Positions 48,269 through 56,718 of a stretch of 64,000 nucleotides of DNA are shown here, piece after piece. Below the pieces are notes generated by a model. The model was not told the DNA's origin and did no database searches. It worked only from the letters and a program-made list of their open reading frames with translations. The number at the start of each line of letters is the position of its first letter. Within the stretch, counting starts at the first letter, position 1. This stretch comes from Nocardia flavorosea. Its GTDB lineage: Bacteria; Actinomycetota; Actinomycetes; Mycobacteriales; Mycobacteriaceae. A program made the position numbers and the translations under genes. The stretch is taken from contig NZ_JADLQL010000001.1 in assembly GCF_015477805.1 (NCBI RefSeq), forward strand, positions 1,178,001 to 1,242,000, given 5' to 3'.

Positions 48269-48493
48269 GCAAAACCGTGGCCGTGCTCGGCGCCGGCAAC
48301 GAACACACCTGCGGCGCGGTGCGGGTGGACGCGTTCACCCCGGCCCCCTGCCGATGCCGGTCGCCGGCCCTGAGGTCGAGAATGCGCTGGTGGAGTTGAT
48401 CCAACACGTCAGCGCTCGCTGCGTCGGCAGCGCGCCGGGGGATGCCGAGAGCAGTTGATCACGCGAGCACGTGCGAGCGGGCGTACGGGACTT
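48269..48493. other. Decayed sequence after the hydrolase fragment
   Basis: These 225 bases carry short frames such as KTVAVLGAGNEHTCGAVRVD and GPEVENALVELIQHVSARCV that look like pieces of proteins but switch frames and cannot be assigned. The region joins the ars locus to the convergent KAS gene. Confidence 0.4.
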
Positions 48494-49750
48494 TCATCCC
48501 CGGCCGAAGGCGAGGGCGACGTTGTGCCCCCCGAATCCGAAGGAGTTGTTGATCGCGTAGTCGATTCGGCCGCGGCGGGGCGCGCCGGTGACGATATCGA
48601 GGTCGATAGCGGGGTCCTGGTTCTCCAGGTTCAGGGTCGGCGGGATGACCTCATCGCGGAGACTGAGGACAGTCAATACCGATTCCAGCGCGCCGGCGGC
48701 CCCGATCGAATGGCCCAGCGCCGATTTCGGCGCATAGACGGCGGCGTGCGTGCCGATCGCCTGATTGATCGCCGCGGCTTCGGCGGTATCGCCGATCGGT
48801 GTCGCGGTGGCGTGGGCGTTCACATGGGTGATGTCACGCTCGGTCAGGCCCGCGGTGTGTATGGCGCGGGTGATCGCGCGCGCGGCACCGGTGCCTTCGG
48901 GATCGGGTGCGACGAGATGGAAACCGTCGGAGGTGATTCCGGCACCGAGCAACCGGGCGAGAACGGTGGCGCCGCGGGCACGGGCGTGTTCCTCGGTTTC
49001 GAGGATCAGCAGGGCGCCCGCCTCGCCGAACACGAAACCGTCCCGGTCGCAGTCGAAGGGACGCGAGGCCCCTTTGGGGTCGTCGTTGCGGGTGCTCATC
49101 GCCCGCATCATCGTGAACGCCGCGATCGGCACGGGATCGATATAACCTTCGACACCGCCGGCGACCACCATATCGGCGTCGCCCATCGCGATCATCTGCC
49201 AGGCCCGCGCGATCGCTTCGGAACCGGACGAGCACGCCGACACCGGGGTCACCACACCGGCGCGGGCCTGGAGTTCGAGGCCGACCACCGCCGCCGGGCC
49301 GTTGGGCATCATCATCTGGACCGCGAGCGGCGAAATTCGCCGGTAGCCACCATTTTCGAGAGCGTCGCGCGATTCCACGACCGCATCGCCACCGCCCTGC
49401 CCGGTGCCGATCGCCACCGCGAGCCGCTCCCGGTCGACATCCGGGCTCCCCGCGTTCCGCCAGAGCTCCCGCCCGAGCACCGTGGCCAGGCGTTCCACAT
49501 AGGCCAGACGCCGCAGTTCCACCCGGGTCAAACAGGTTTCCGGCCGGACCTTCAGCGGACCGCCGATCCGCACCGGCAGCTCGTGTTCCTGGACCCAGCT
49601 CTGCGGCAAGCGGTCGATACCGGACGCCCCGGCCAGCAGACCGGCCCAGGTCGAGTCGATATCCCCGGCGAGGGATGTCGAGGCCGCCACCGCGGTGACG
49701 ACGATATCGGGAAATCTCCCGTCGACCGCGAACGGATTACGAACCTGCAC
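48494..49750 (-). CDS. Beta-ketoacyl-ACP synthase II (KasA/KasB-like)
   Basis: The 418-residue thiolase-fold condensing enzyme has the catalytic triad visible as Cys in [10 protein letters not shown], His in [14 protein letters not shown] and His in [15 protein letters not shown], followed by [10 protein letters not shown]. It extends acyl-ACP with malonyl-ACP in FAS-II. The sequence style is that of mycobacterial KasA/KasB, which lengthen meromycolate chains. It is alone here, without acpM or accD, unlike the mycobacterial kas operon, so it may be an extra paralogue. Confidence 0.9.
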   Translation of the reverse strand: MQVRNPFAVDGRFPDIVVTAVAASTSLAGDIDSTWAGLLAGASGIDRLPQSWVQEHELPVRIGGPLKVRPETCLTRVELRRLAYVERLATVLGRELWRNAGSPDVDRERLAVAIGTGQGGGDAVVESRDALENGGYRRISPLAVQMMMPNGPAAVVGLELQARAGVVTPVSACSSGSEAIARAWQMIAMGDADMVVAGGVEGYIDPVPIAAFTMMRAMSTRNDDPKGASRPFDCDRDGFVFGEAGALLILETEEHARARGATVLARLLGAGITSDGFHLVAPDPEGTGAARAITRAIHTAGLTERDITHVNAHATATPIGDTAEAAAINQAIGTHAAVYAPKSALGHSIGAAGALESVLTVLSLRDEVIPPTLNLENQDPAIDLDIVTGAPRRGRIDYAINNSFGFGGHNVALAFGRG

Positions 49751-49877
49751 TACGCGCCTCCCTGTTCAGTCCCGGATTCGGCTTTCGATGATCTGGTTTT
49801 CGCCCCTCGACTACCGGAGCATTCCATCGAAACGACCGGCGCGGATGAGGAATGCGCAGATACGCGATAGGTTGCGG

Positions 49878-50714
49878 CTACTGCCAGGTCGCGGTGTCGG
49901 GGTCGATGCCGTGGGCGCGGGCGCCGGCGTCGATGGCTCGGCGGAACCAGGTGGCGAGGCCGGGGCGGATACCGTCGTAGTGGGCGGCGAACCCCGGCTC
50001 GGTCTCGTAGATGCGGCCCACGCAGACCTGCATCTGTCTGCTGAGGGTGAAGTACGCGGAGCTGAAGACCTCGCGGTGCCGCTCGACGAGCTGATTCGCT
50101 TCCGGGCTGCCGGGTTCTGTACCTGCGTCCATCGCCTCGGCGAAAGCCTGTTCGAGGGCGGCAACGGTATCGGCGACGGCCTGCCACTCCGCCGGGCTGC
50201 GGGCGGCCGAGCGTTCGGCGTATTGCTGCCATTGCGCCGTATCGCCGTACCGTTCCCGGGCAAGCACCGGCCAGTCGGGGTTCCAGCGGGGTCCGAAGAC
50301 CTCCGCCTGCTGCGCGGCGGTGAGGAGCAGTCCGCGTTCGTGGGCTTCGATCATCCGGTCGAGCCCGGCGCCGAGCTGCTGGAGGCGGTCGATACGTTCG
50401 GCGACCTGGGCTCGCTGCGTATGCAGGGCTTCGGCCACGTCCGCGGTCGGGTCGTCCAGGATGGCGTGGATCCGGTTCAGGCCGAGACCCAGTTCGCGGT
50501 AGACGACGATGCGGTGCAGGCGTTCCAGGTCACCGGCGGTGTAGAGCCGGTATCCGGCGGCGGTACGCAACGAGGGCCGCGCCAGGCCGAGATCGTCCCA
50601 GTGGTGCAGTGCCCGGACCGTCACACCCAGGCGTGTCGCGACCTGACCGACGGTCAGGCCATCGCTGTGGGTGGTTTCGGGCGGGCTCACCACGGTGGAG
50701 TTCCCGTGATGCAC
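49878..50714 (-). CDS. MerR-family regulator with TipAS-like effector domain
   Basis: The 278-residue protein has a MerR helix-turn-helix (about 20-60: LTVGQVATRLGVTVRALHHW, then GYRLYTAGDLERL), a coiled-coil dimerisation helix (about 85-120) and a C-terminal TipAS-type antibiotic-recognition domain (about 150-270). Such proteins bind thiopeptides or other multidrug ligands. The GTG start at 50714 lies inside the 3' end of the M56 gene (28-bp overlap), so it is translationally coupled; a GTG at 50693 is an alternative. Confidence 0.88.
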   Translation of the reverse strand: MHHGNSTVVSPPETTHSDGLTVGQVATRLGVTVRALHHWDDLGLARPSLRTAAGYRLYTAGDLERLHRIVVYRELGLGLNRIHAILDDPTADVAEALHTQRAQVAERIDRLQQLGAGLDRMIEAHERGLLLTAAQQAEVFGPRWNPDWPVLARERYGDTAQWQQYAERSAARSPAEWQAVADTVAALEQAFAEAMDAGTEPGSPEANQLVERHREVFSSAYFTLSRQMQVCVGRIYETEPGFAAHYDGIRPGLATWFRRAIDAGARAHGIDPDTATWQ

Positions 50715-51694
50715 CCGGACAGCACGACATACAGGTAAGGCCCGTGGACTGCGGCCACCACCACGGCGAAAGCTATGAGCTGCAGGCCCAGGGTGGACGC
50801 CGGGAGCACTGCCGAGCGGGCTCGGGCGGGCGATACGAGATGGCCGATCCGGTCGGGTCCCGCCGCATGGAGCAGCAGCCCGGAAAGCGGTTCACCAGGG
50901 GTTGCGGTGGGGTGGTTTCCGGGCGCGCCGAGTTTGAGCAGCGCGCTCGCCAAGGCCGGTGTGCCGGCGTGGCCGCGCGCGGCGTTGTCCGCCGCGATCT
51001 CGAGGTAGTGCGGGATCGCATCGGCGATGGCCGCCACCAGCGGCACCCGGCGCAAGGGACAGGTCAGTCCGCCGAGAATCGAAAGGAGTACGTGGTGGTG
51101 CTGGCGTAGATGGGCGTGTTCGTGTTCGAGGACCGCCGCGAGTTCGTCGGATTCCAGCGCCGCGTCGAGTCCGTCGGATACGACGATCCCGCCGTACCGC
51201 CGCGGCAGGGAGAACGCCACCGGTCGTGGGTCGTCGATCACCAGCACGCGATACCCGCCGACGCACGCGATCCGGGCTCGTTCCGCCAGGGCCTGCGCGG
51301 CCGACCGGGTGGCGCGGTGGCGGCGCAGCCACCGGGGTACTCCCAGTCCGAGCAGGGCGAACAACCCGAACGCCGGTAGCAACAGCAGCAGTACCACAGG
51401 AATCCCCGTGTCCACTGTGGTCGGCGCAAACGGGCTGGCGGCGTCCAGGCATTGCCTGCAGGTTTCGGCGAACGGCGCGGGAAGCACATCCGGCCCGGTC
51501 ACCATCCACGCCGCCATGAGGCTCAGCGACGCCACCGCGAGCATCCACAACAACAGGCTGCCGGTGAGGACGAGTACGGCGGTGCGGGGCACCCGCGTCA
51601 GTGCCGGGGCGGCGGCACGGACGAGCGCCGGCCCGGCTATCGAGGACGCGGCCAGTACGACCGCGAGTGCGGCCGGGATGACCAGTGCGCTCAT
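50687..51694 (-). CDS. M56-family membrane metallopeptidase (BlaR1/MecR1-like)
   Basis: The 335-residue protein has N-terminal transmembrane helices, then the zinc site HEHAH (HExxH in AAVLEHEHAHLRQHH, about residues 190-200) in a cytoplasmic loop, and C-terminal helices. It lacks the extracellular penicillin-sensor domain of BlaR1. It overlaps the upstream BlaI-type gene by 4 bp, the standard BlaI-M56 pair, in which the protease is thought to inactivate the repressor. The signal is unknown. Confidence 0.9.
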   Translation of the reverse strand: MSALVIPAALAVVLAASSIAGPALVRAAAPALTRVPRTAVLVLTGSLLLWMLAVASLSLMAAWMVTGPDVLPAPFAETCRQCLDAASPFAPTTVDTGIPVVLLLLLPAFGLFALLGLGVPRWLRRHRATRSAAQALAERARIACVGGYRVLVIDDPRPVAFSLPRRYGGIVVSDGLDAALESDELAAVLEHEHAHLRQHHHVLLSILGGLTCPLRRVPLVAAIADAIPHYLEIAADNAARGHAGTPALASALLKLGAPGNHPTATPGEPLSGLLLHAAGPDRIGHLVSPARARSAVLPASTLGLQLIAFAVVVAAVHGPYLYVVLSGCITGTPPW

Positions 51695-52080
51695 CCCCTG
51701 CGCCCGCTCTTGTCGAGGTAGTCGCGCAGCAGTTGCACGTCACGCTGATCGATTTCGTCGATGAAATGCAGGATCGACGCCATCGGGTCGTTACTGGTGG
51801 ACAGCGCCTGCTTCATGAGCTGGGCGGCGTGTTTCTCCCGGGTGTGGCGCGGCACATAGCGCACGGACCGCCCCTCCCGCTGAGGGGCGACGAGTGCCTT
51901 GCGTTCGAGGTTGGCCAGCACGGTGGCGATCGTGGTGTAGGCGAGATCGCCGCCGAGCCGGGTGATCACCTGCCGGATCGTGGCGGCTCCGTGATCCCAC
52001 AGCACGTCCATCACCTGCTGTTCGAGAGCCCCCAGCCGCACCGGCTCGGACTGCTGATCTCGCCTTTTCCCGGTCACCAT
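51691..52080 (-). CDS. BlaI/MecI/CopY-family repressor
   Basis: The 129-residue winged-helix repressor reads QSEPVRLGALEQQVMDVLWD ... IRQVITRLGGDLAYTTIATVLANLERKAL (first 75 residues), with a C-terminal dimerisation helix that M56 partners usually cleave near the start. It lies directly before the M56 gene. The iterated 17-bp palindromes at 52633-52700 are its likely operators. They would link it to the membrane protein and to the DsbA-CcdA pair. Confidence 0.9.
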   Translation of the reverse strand: MVTGKRRDQQSEPVRLGALEQQVMDVLWDHGAATIRQVITRLGGDLAYTTIATVLANLERKALVAPQREGRSVRYVPRHTREKHAAQLMKQALSTSNDPMASILHFIDEIDQRDVQLLRDYLDKSGRRG

Positions 52081-52087
52081 GACCTTC

Positions 52088-52633
52088 CTACCGTACGGCA
52101 GGGACCGGGCAGGAAACCTGCCCCCGGAGTCGCCCGACGACCGCGACCGCGGACAGCACCAGCGCGATCACGGCCAGAACCGGCTGGGCAGGTGCGAACC
52201 AGGTGAGCGCCCCGGAGTAGCCGAGCGCGAGCAACGCGATCTTGTTGCAGACCGGGCAACCGACCGCGAACCAGGCCAGCACCGCGGCGAATCCGCCGAG
52301 CCGGGCGCTGCGCCGGTCCGAACCGTCGCCGGCTTCGACCGGTTCGCCGGACCGGGGAGTCGCCGCGGCACCCGGGCGAACATACGTGGCGAACAGGACG
52401 CCGGTGAGAACGGAAGTGCCGACCCACACCGGGTAGTTCCACGGCTCCGGCGGTATCTCCCGCCCGAAGACCGGGTTCGGAATCAACACGGTGACGAGCC
52501 CGACCAGCACACCGACCACCACGGCCGCCGTGGCAGCGAGGCCCAGCTGCCGGGGACCCCACGCAGCCAACGCCCGCGCCGCGAGCTCCAGCGACGTTTT
52601 CCGGCGGCTCATCCACTGTCCGATCCGATGCAC
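52088..52633 (-). CDS. Membrane protein with CPVC motif, redox-operon associated
   Basis: The 181-residue protein has about four transmembrane helices and the motif VGCPVCNKIALLALGYSGAL (Cys pair at a helix start, near residues 127-130). Small CxxC membrane proteins of this kind are found beside DsbA-like and CcdA genes in actinobacteria. Disulfide transfer or metal handling is possible but not established. The frame is open from a GTG at 52633, but the ATG at 52612 (MSRRKTSLEL) may be the true start because the operator overlaps the first. It is divergent from the DsbA-like gene. Confidence 0.75.
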   Translation of the reverse strand: MHRIGQWMSRRKTSLELAARALAAWGPRQLGLAATAAVVVGVLVGLVTVLIPNPVFGREIPPEPWNYPVWVGTSVLTGVLFATYVRPGAAATPRSGEPVEAGDGSDRRSARLGGFAAVLAWFAVGCPVCNKIALLALGYSGALTWFAPAQPVLAVIALVLSAVAVVGRLRGQVSCPVPAVR

Positions 52634-52700
52634 AGTTCTACTATGCCGGATAGTCGACTATCTTGCATAGTCGACTATCCCGCATAGTCGATGCGCTCGC
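52633..52700. promoter_or_regulatory. Iterated 17-bp BlaI-type operator array
   Basis: The palindrome ATAGTCGACTAT occurs perfectly at 52650-52661 and 52667-52678, exactly 17 bp apart. Degenerate copies sit one period outside on both sides (CAGTTCTACTAT at 52633 and ATAGTCGATGCG at 52684). The array lies between the divergent membrane-protein and DsbA genes, within 630 bp of blaI. Confidence 0.75.
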
Positions 52701-52719
52701 ACCCCCGCACCGCGCTCGG

Positions 52720-53469
52720 GTGCCGGCGTCATTCCCGCGACCAGTCAGGAGCACGACAATTTCCACACCGGACACTCCCACCCGCTCACTGCCATGGAAG
52801 GCCATCGCCCTCGGCGCGATAGCCGTCGCCCTCCTGGCACTCGGGGCCGCGATCAGCACAAGCACCCAGAACGATCTGCCTCGCGCCGCACCGGCGGGAA
52901 CCGAAGAGGACAGCGGCCTGCCGGATCTGGCGCGCCGCGACGACAACGACCCGTTCGCCATCGGCGCCGTCGACGCTCCGGTCGTCGTCATCGAATACGC
53001 CGACTTCACCTGCCCGTACTGCAGCGCCTTCGCCGCCGACACCCTCCCGGCACTGCTCGACGAGTACGTCGAGCCCGGTCACGTCCGTATCGAATGGCGC
53101 GACACCCCCATCCTCACCGACCACTCCGTCGAGACGGCGATCGCCGGGCGAGCAGCGGCGGAACAGGACCTGTTCTGGGAGTTCTCGCGAGAGATGTTCG
53201 CCCACACCTACTCCGGCTCCAAGGACTACGGGCGCGAAACCCTGATCGAGATCGCGAGCCGAGTCGAGGGCCTCGACACCGCGGCTTTCACTGCCGCGTT
53301 GGACGATCCGGAGCTGGCGGCGGCCGTGGACCGGGAGGGCAACGAGTCCCGGACGCTCGGCGTCACCGGGACCCCCACCTTCATCGTGGGCGACCGAGTG
53401 CTCCAGGGCGCACAACCCGTCGACACCTTCCGGCAGGTCATCGACGCGCAACTGGAGCAGGCCCGCTGA
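52720..53469 (+). CDS. DsbA-family thiol-disulfide protein (membrane-anchored)
   Basis: The DsbA/thioredoxin-4-like protein has an N-terminal membrane anchor (WKAIALGAIAVALLALGAAI), then APVVVIEYADFTCPYCSAFA with active-site CPYC, and the cis-Pro segment VTGTPTFIVG. It would oxidise or isomerise disulfides outside the membrane. The start is uncertain: the GTG at 52720 has no good ribosome binding site, whereas an ATT at 52759 follows AGGAG by 7 bases and gives a standard N-terminus. Its stop overlaps the ccdA start by 1 bp. Confidence 0.85.
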   Translation: MPASFPRPVRSTTISTPDTPTRSLPWKAIALGAIAVALLALGAAISTSTQNDLPRAAPAGTEEDSGLPDLARRDDNDPFAIGAVDAPVVVIEYADFTCPYCSAFAADTLPALLDEYVEPGHVRIEWRDTPILTDHSVETAIAGRAAAEQDLFWEFSREMFAHTYSGSKDYGRETLIEIASRVEGLDTAAFTAALDDPELAAAVDREGNESRTLGVTGTPTFIVGDRVLQGAQPVDTFRQVIDAQLEQAR

Positions 53470-54293
53470 TGGATATCGGTTACCTCGGCGCCTTCCTCGG
53501 GGGCCTGCTCAGCCTGCTTTCACCGTGCTCGGTCATGCTGCTGCCCGCGTTCTTCGCCTACGCGTTCGCCGACCCCGCCACACTCGCCGCCCGCACCGGC
53601 GTGTTCTACCTCGGACTGATCACGACACTCGTTCCACTGGGAGTCTTCGCCGCCACGATCGGCGCGTTTCTCAACCAGAACCGCGGCCTGCTGCTCACCC
53701 TCGTCGCCGGCGTGGTGATCCTGTTCGGTGTCGTCCAACTGGCGGGGATACCGATTCCGGGTTTGTCCCGCACGTCGCAGGCGAGCGACGCCGGTCGCAC
53801 CTGGACCGTCTACGTCCTCGGTACGGCATACGGAGTCGCGGGCGTCTGCACCGGCCCGATCCTGGGGTCCGTCCTGATGATCGCGGCGGTCGGCGCGAAC
53901 CCCGTCTACGGGGCAATCCTGCTCGCGATCTACGCGGCGGGAATGGCCTTACCCCTGCTGATCCTCGCCCTCGCCTGGAAGCGATGGTCGGCCGGGCTCC
54001 GCGCCGCGCTGACCCCACGGGAACTCACCCTCGGCCGCTGGACGAACAGCTGGCACGCGATCATCTCCGGCGGACTGTCGATCGCCCTCGGCGTTCTCCT
54101 GTTGTTCCTGGCCCGCGACCCCGAAGCCGGCGGAATCCTGTCCATCGCAGATCAGTACCGCGTCGAGACGGGCGTCGCCGAATTCGGCGGGCAGGTGTCG
54201 AACATCGCCGTCCTGATCCTGTGCGTTCTGGCCGCAACGGCGGTGTGGTGGTTCCGGCGTCGCGCGTCCCGCAGACAGAATCTACCCACTTGA
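53469..54293 (+). CDS. ccdA: CcdA-family transmembrane thiol transporter
   Basis: The 274-residue protein has six core transmembrane helices and paired Cys residues in SPCSVMLLP (helix 1) and GVCTGPILG (helix 4), the redox pair that carries reducing equivalents across the membrane in CcdA/DsbD proteins. It would feed electrons to the DsbA-like protein encoded immediately upstream, with a 1-bp overlap. No cytochrome c biogenesis genes (ResB/CcsX) are adjacent, so it belongs to a general extracytoplasmic redox pair. Confidence 0.9.
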   Translation: MDIGYLGAFLGGLLSLLSPCSVMLLPAFFAYAFADPATLAARTGVFYLGLITTLVPLGVFAATIGAFLNQNRGLLLTLVAGVVILFGVVQLAGIPIPGLSRTSQASDAGRTWTVYVLGTAYGVAGVCTGPILGSVLMIAAVGANPVYGAILLAIYAAGMALPLLILALAWKRWSAGLRAALTPRELTLGRWTNSWHAIISGGLSIALGVLLLFLARDPEAGGILSIADQYRVETGVAEFGGQVSNIAVLILCVLAATAVWWFRRRASRRQNLPT

Positions 54294-54305
54294 CAGACTC
54301 TGTCA
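54291..54305. promoter_or_regulatory. TetR-type operator overlapping ccdA stop
   Basis: TGACAGA-C-TCTGTCA is a perfect 7+7 palindrome. Its first three bases are the ccdA stop codon. It lies 60 bp before the TetR gene and probably is its autoregulatory site. Confidence 0.65.
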
Positions 54306-54364
54306 TTTAGATAGATACTCTCGATGACGGTTCCACACAGGAGCCGATCGACCAGGAGGTCCGA

Positions 54365-54958
54365 GTGTCTTTGCGAGAGCGGCAGCGGCGACAGGTTCGC
54401 GACGAGATCCAGAGCGCGGCGTTCACATTGTTCGCACGTTCCGGGTTCGACGCGGTGACCACGGACCAGATCGCAGCGGCGGCGGGAGTGTCACCCAGTA
54501 CGTACTTCCGGCACGTACGCAGCAAAGAGGATCTTCTTCTCGACCCGGTGCGCGAGGGCGGCGCGGGAATCGCGGCGCTGTTCGAGAGCCGGCCCGCGGA
54601 CGAGCCCGCCGATATCGCACTGGCACAGTCCCTGCTCGCCCGCTCCGCCGCCCTCGGCACCGACGAGCTCGCGCAATGGCGGGCAGCGTTCGCCACCGCC
54701 CCACACCTACTCGACCGAGTCGCTCTGGTACCGGCAGACCATCGAAAGCGCCTGGTGGAATTGGCAGCCCAGCGAATGGGTACCGATCCAGCGACCGATA
54801 ACAGCCCCGGCCTGCTGGTCCACCTCATGCTCGCGGCGGCCGAATTCGGTTACCTACAGTGGCTGCGCAACACCGGAAATCGATCGGCCTCTCTTCCCGC
54901 CTGTGTCGAAGCGGCCGTGGCCGCGGTCCTCGACGACCGGTGGCGCAGCCACCGTTGA
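54365..54958 (+). CDS. TetR family transcriptional regulator
   Basis: The 197-residue protein (GTG start) has a TetR N-terminus (residues about 8-55: DEIQSAAFTLFARSGFDAVT; IAAAAGVSPSTYFRHVRSKEDL). The helix ending STYFRHVRSKEDLL is of the AcrR type. It precedes the KstD-like gene by 37 bp on the same strand and is a candidate regulator of it. The palindrome at 54291-54305 is its likely operator. Confidence 0.9.
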   Translation: MSLRERQRRQVRDEIQSAAFTLFARSGFDAVTTDQIAAAAGVSPSTYFRHVRSKEDLLLDPVREGGAGIAALFESRPADEPADIALAQSLLARSAALGTDELAQWRAAFATAPHLLDRVALVPADHRKRLVELAAQRMGTDPATDNSPGLLVHLMLAAAEFGYLQWLRNTGNRSASLPACVEAAVAAVLDDRWRSHR

Positions 54959-54995
54959 CGATCACTACCCACATTTCGAGCCAGAGAAGGCTTCC

Positions 54996-56684
54996 ATGAA
55001 GGAACATACGATTCCGGATTCGGTCGACGTCGTGATCGTCGGATCGGGGGCGGCGGGGATGACCGCGGCGATCACCGCGGCACGGCACGGTCTTTCCGCG
55101 GTGGTGGTGGAAAAGGCGAGCCACTGGGGTGGTTCGACCGCCCGCTCCGGCGGCGGCGTCTGGATTCCCGGCAACCCGGTACTGCGCCGGGAGGCACCCG
55201 CAGACGATATCGACGCCGCCCGCGCCTATCTGACCGAGATCATCGGTGACGGGGTCGCACCGGAGATGATCGACACCTACCTCGACCGCGGTGCCGAGGC
55301 ATACGAATTCCTCGCCCGCCACACTCCTCTGTCCATGCACTGGGTGCCCGGATACAGCGACTACTACCCCGAAGCGCCCGGCGGCCGGGCACACGGCCGA
55401 TCGGTCGAACCGAAACCCTTCGATGCCCGCGTGCTCGGCGCCGAACTCGCCACGATGGAACCCGACTACTCGAAGGCACCCCGCAACTTCGTGCTGACTC
55501 AGGCCGATTTCCGGCAGATCCACCTGGGGCTGCGCAATCCGCGGGCCCCTTTCCGAGCGGTCCGGATCGGGGCCCGCTGGGTCGCGGGCCGCCTGCGCGG
55601 ACAGCACCTGCTCGCCCGCGGACAGGCCCTGAGCGCCATGCTCCGCGTCGGTATGCGCGACGCCGGTGTTCCACTCCTGCTGAACACCGCCCTGATGGAA
55701 CTCCGGACGACCGGCGATCGGGTCACCGGGGTAGTCCTCCGACACGAGGGCACCGACCACACGGTCACCGCGCGACACGGAGTGATCCTGGCCTGCGGTG
55801 GGTTCGAGCACAACGATGCCATGCGCAAACAGCACCAGCGCGAACCGATCGGCACCGACTGGACGGTCGGCGCAGCAGCCAATACTGGGGACGGTATCCG
55901 CGCGGGCCTGGCCGTCGGCGCGGCCACCGCGTTCATGGAAGACGCCTGGTGGGGCCCCTCGATCCCGCTGCCCCGCATGCCCTGGTTCTGCCTGGCCGAA
56001 AGAAACCTGCCCGGCAGCCTCATCGTCAACGACCGCGGTATGCGATTCATGAACGAATCCCTGCCCTATGTCGAAGCCACCCATCGCATGTATGGCGGCG
56101 AATACGGGCAGGGCAACGGACCGGGCGCCAATATCCCGGCCTGGCTGATCTTCGATCAGCGCTACCGCAACCGCTATCTCTTCGCCGGTCTGCCGCCCCG
56201 GCAACCACTACCGCGACGCTGGTTCGACACCGGAGTACTCTCCCGCGCCGGCACCATCGGCGAACTCGCCGGCAAGATCGCAGTGCCGGCGGATCACCTC
56301 GCTGCTACGGTCGCCCGGTTCAATACCTTCGCCCACACCGGGACGGACGAGGACTTCGGCCGCGGCACCAGCGCCTACGACCGCTACTACGGCGACCCCC
56401 GGCAGCGCCCGAATCCGAACCTGGGCGCGCTGGAAACCGGCCCCTTCTACGCTGCGCGCCTGGTCCCCGGAGACCTCGGCACCAAGGGCGGATTGGTCAC
56501 CGATGTCAATGCCCGTGTGCAACGGGACGACGGCACCGCCATCCCGGGCCTTTACGCCGCCGGCAACACCAGTGCACCGGTCATGGGCCACACCTACGCC
56601 GGTCCCGGAGCCACCATCGGACCCGCTGTCGTCTTCGGCTATCTGGCCGCACTGCACGCTGCCGCCGGAGAGACACCTCGGTGA
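54996..56684 (+). CDS. KstD-like FAD-dependent 3-ketosteroid dehydrogenase
   Basis: The 562-residue flavoprotein of the fumarate reductase/KstD family has the FAD motif VIVGSGAAGMTAAITAARHG (residues about 12-31), HWGGSTARSGGGVWIPGNP and the C-terminal HTYAGPGATIGPAVVFGY. In that last motif, Tyr and Gly five residues apart (YAGPG) match the catalytic pair of 3-ketosteroid delta-1-dehydrogenases. It may dehydrogenate a steroid or a related ketone. No other sterol genes are nearby, so the substrate is uncertain. The ATG at 54996 has an AGAGAAGG ribosome binding site. Confidence 0.85.
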   Translation: MKEHTIPDSVDVVIVGSGAAGMTAAITAARHGLSAVVVEKASHWGGSTARSGGGVWIPGNPVLRREAPADDIDAARAYLTEIIGDGVAPEMIDTYLDRGAEAYEFLARHTPLSMHWVPGYSDYYPEAPGGRAHGRSVEPKPFDARVLGAELATMEPDYSKAPRNFVLTQADFRQIHLGLRNPRAPFRAVRIGARWVAGRLRGQHLLARGQALSAMLRVGMRDAGVPLLLNTALMELRTTGDRVTGVVLRHEGTDHTVTARHGVILACGGFEHNDAMRKQHQREPIGTDWTVGAAANTGDGIRAGLAVGAATAFMEDAWWGPSIPLPRMPWFCLAERNLPGSLIVNDRGMRFMNESLPYVEATHRMYGGEYGQGNGPGANIPAWLIFDQRYRNRYLFAGLPPRQPLPRRWFDTGVLSRAGTIGELAGKIAVPADHLAATVARFNTFAHTGTDEDFGRGTSAYDRYYGDPRQRPNPNLGALETGPFYAARLVPGDLGTKGGLVTDVNARVQRDDGTAIPGLYAAGNTSAPVMGHTYAGPGATIGPAVVFGYLAALHAAAGETPR

Positions 56685-56718
56685 CAGTCGCGACCTGGAT
56701 GAGCTCCGGTCGCGCCGA

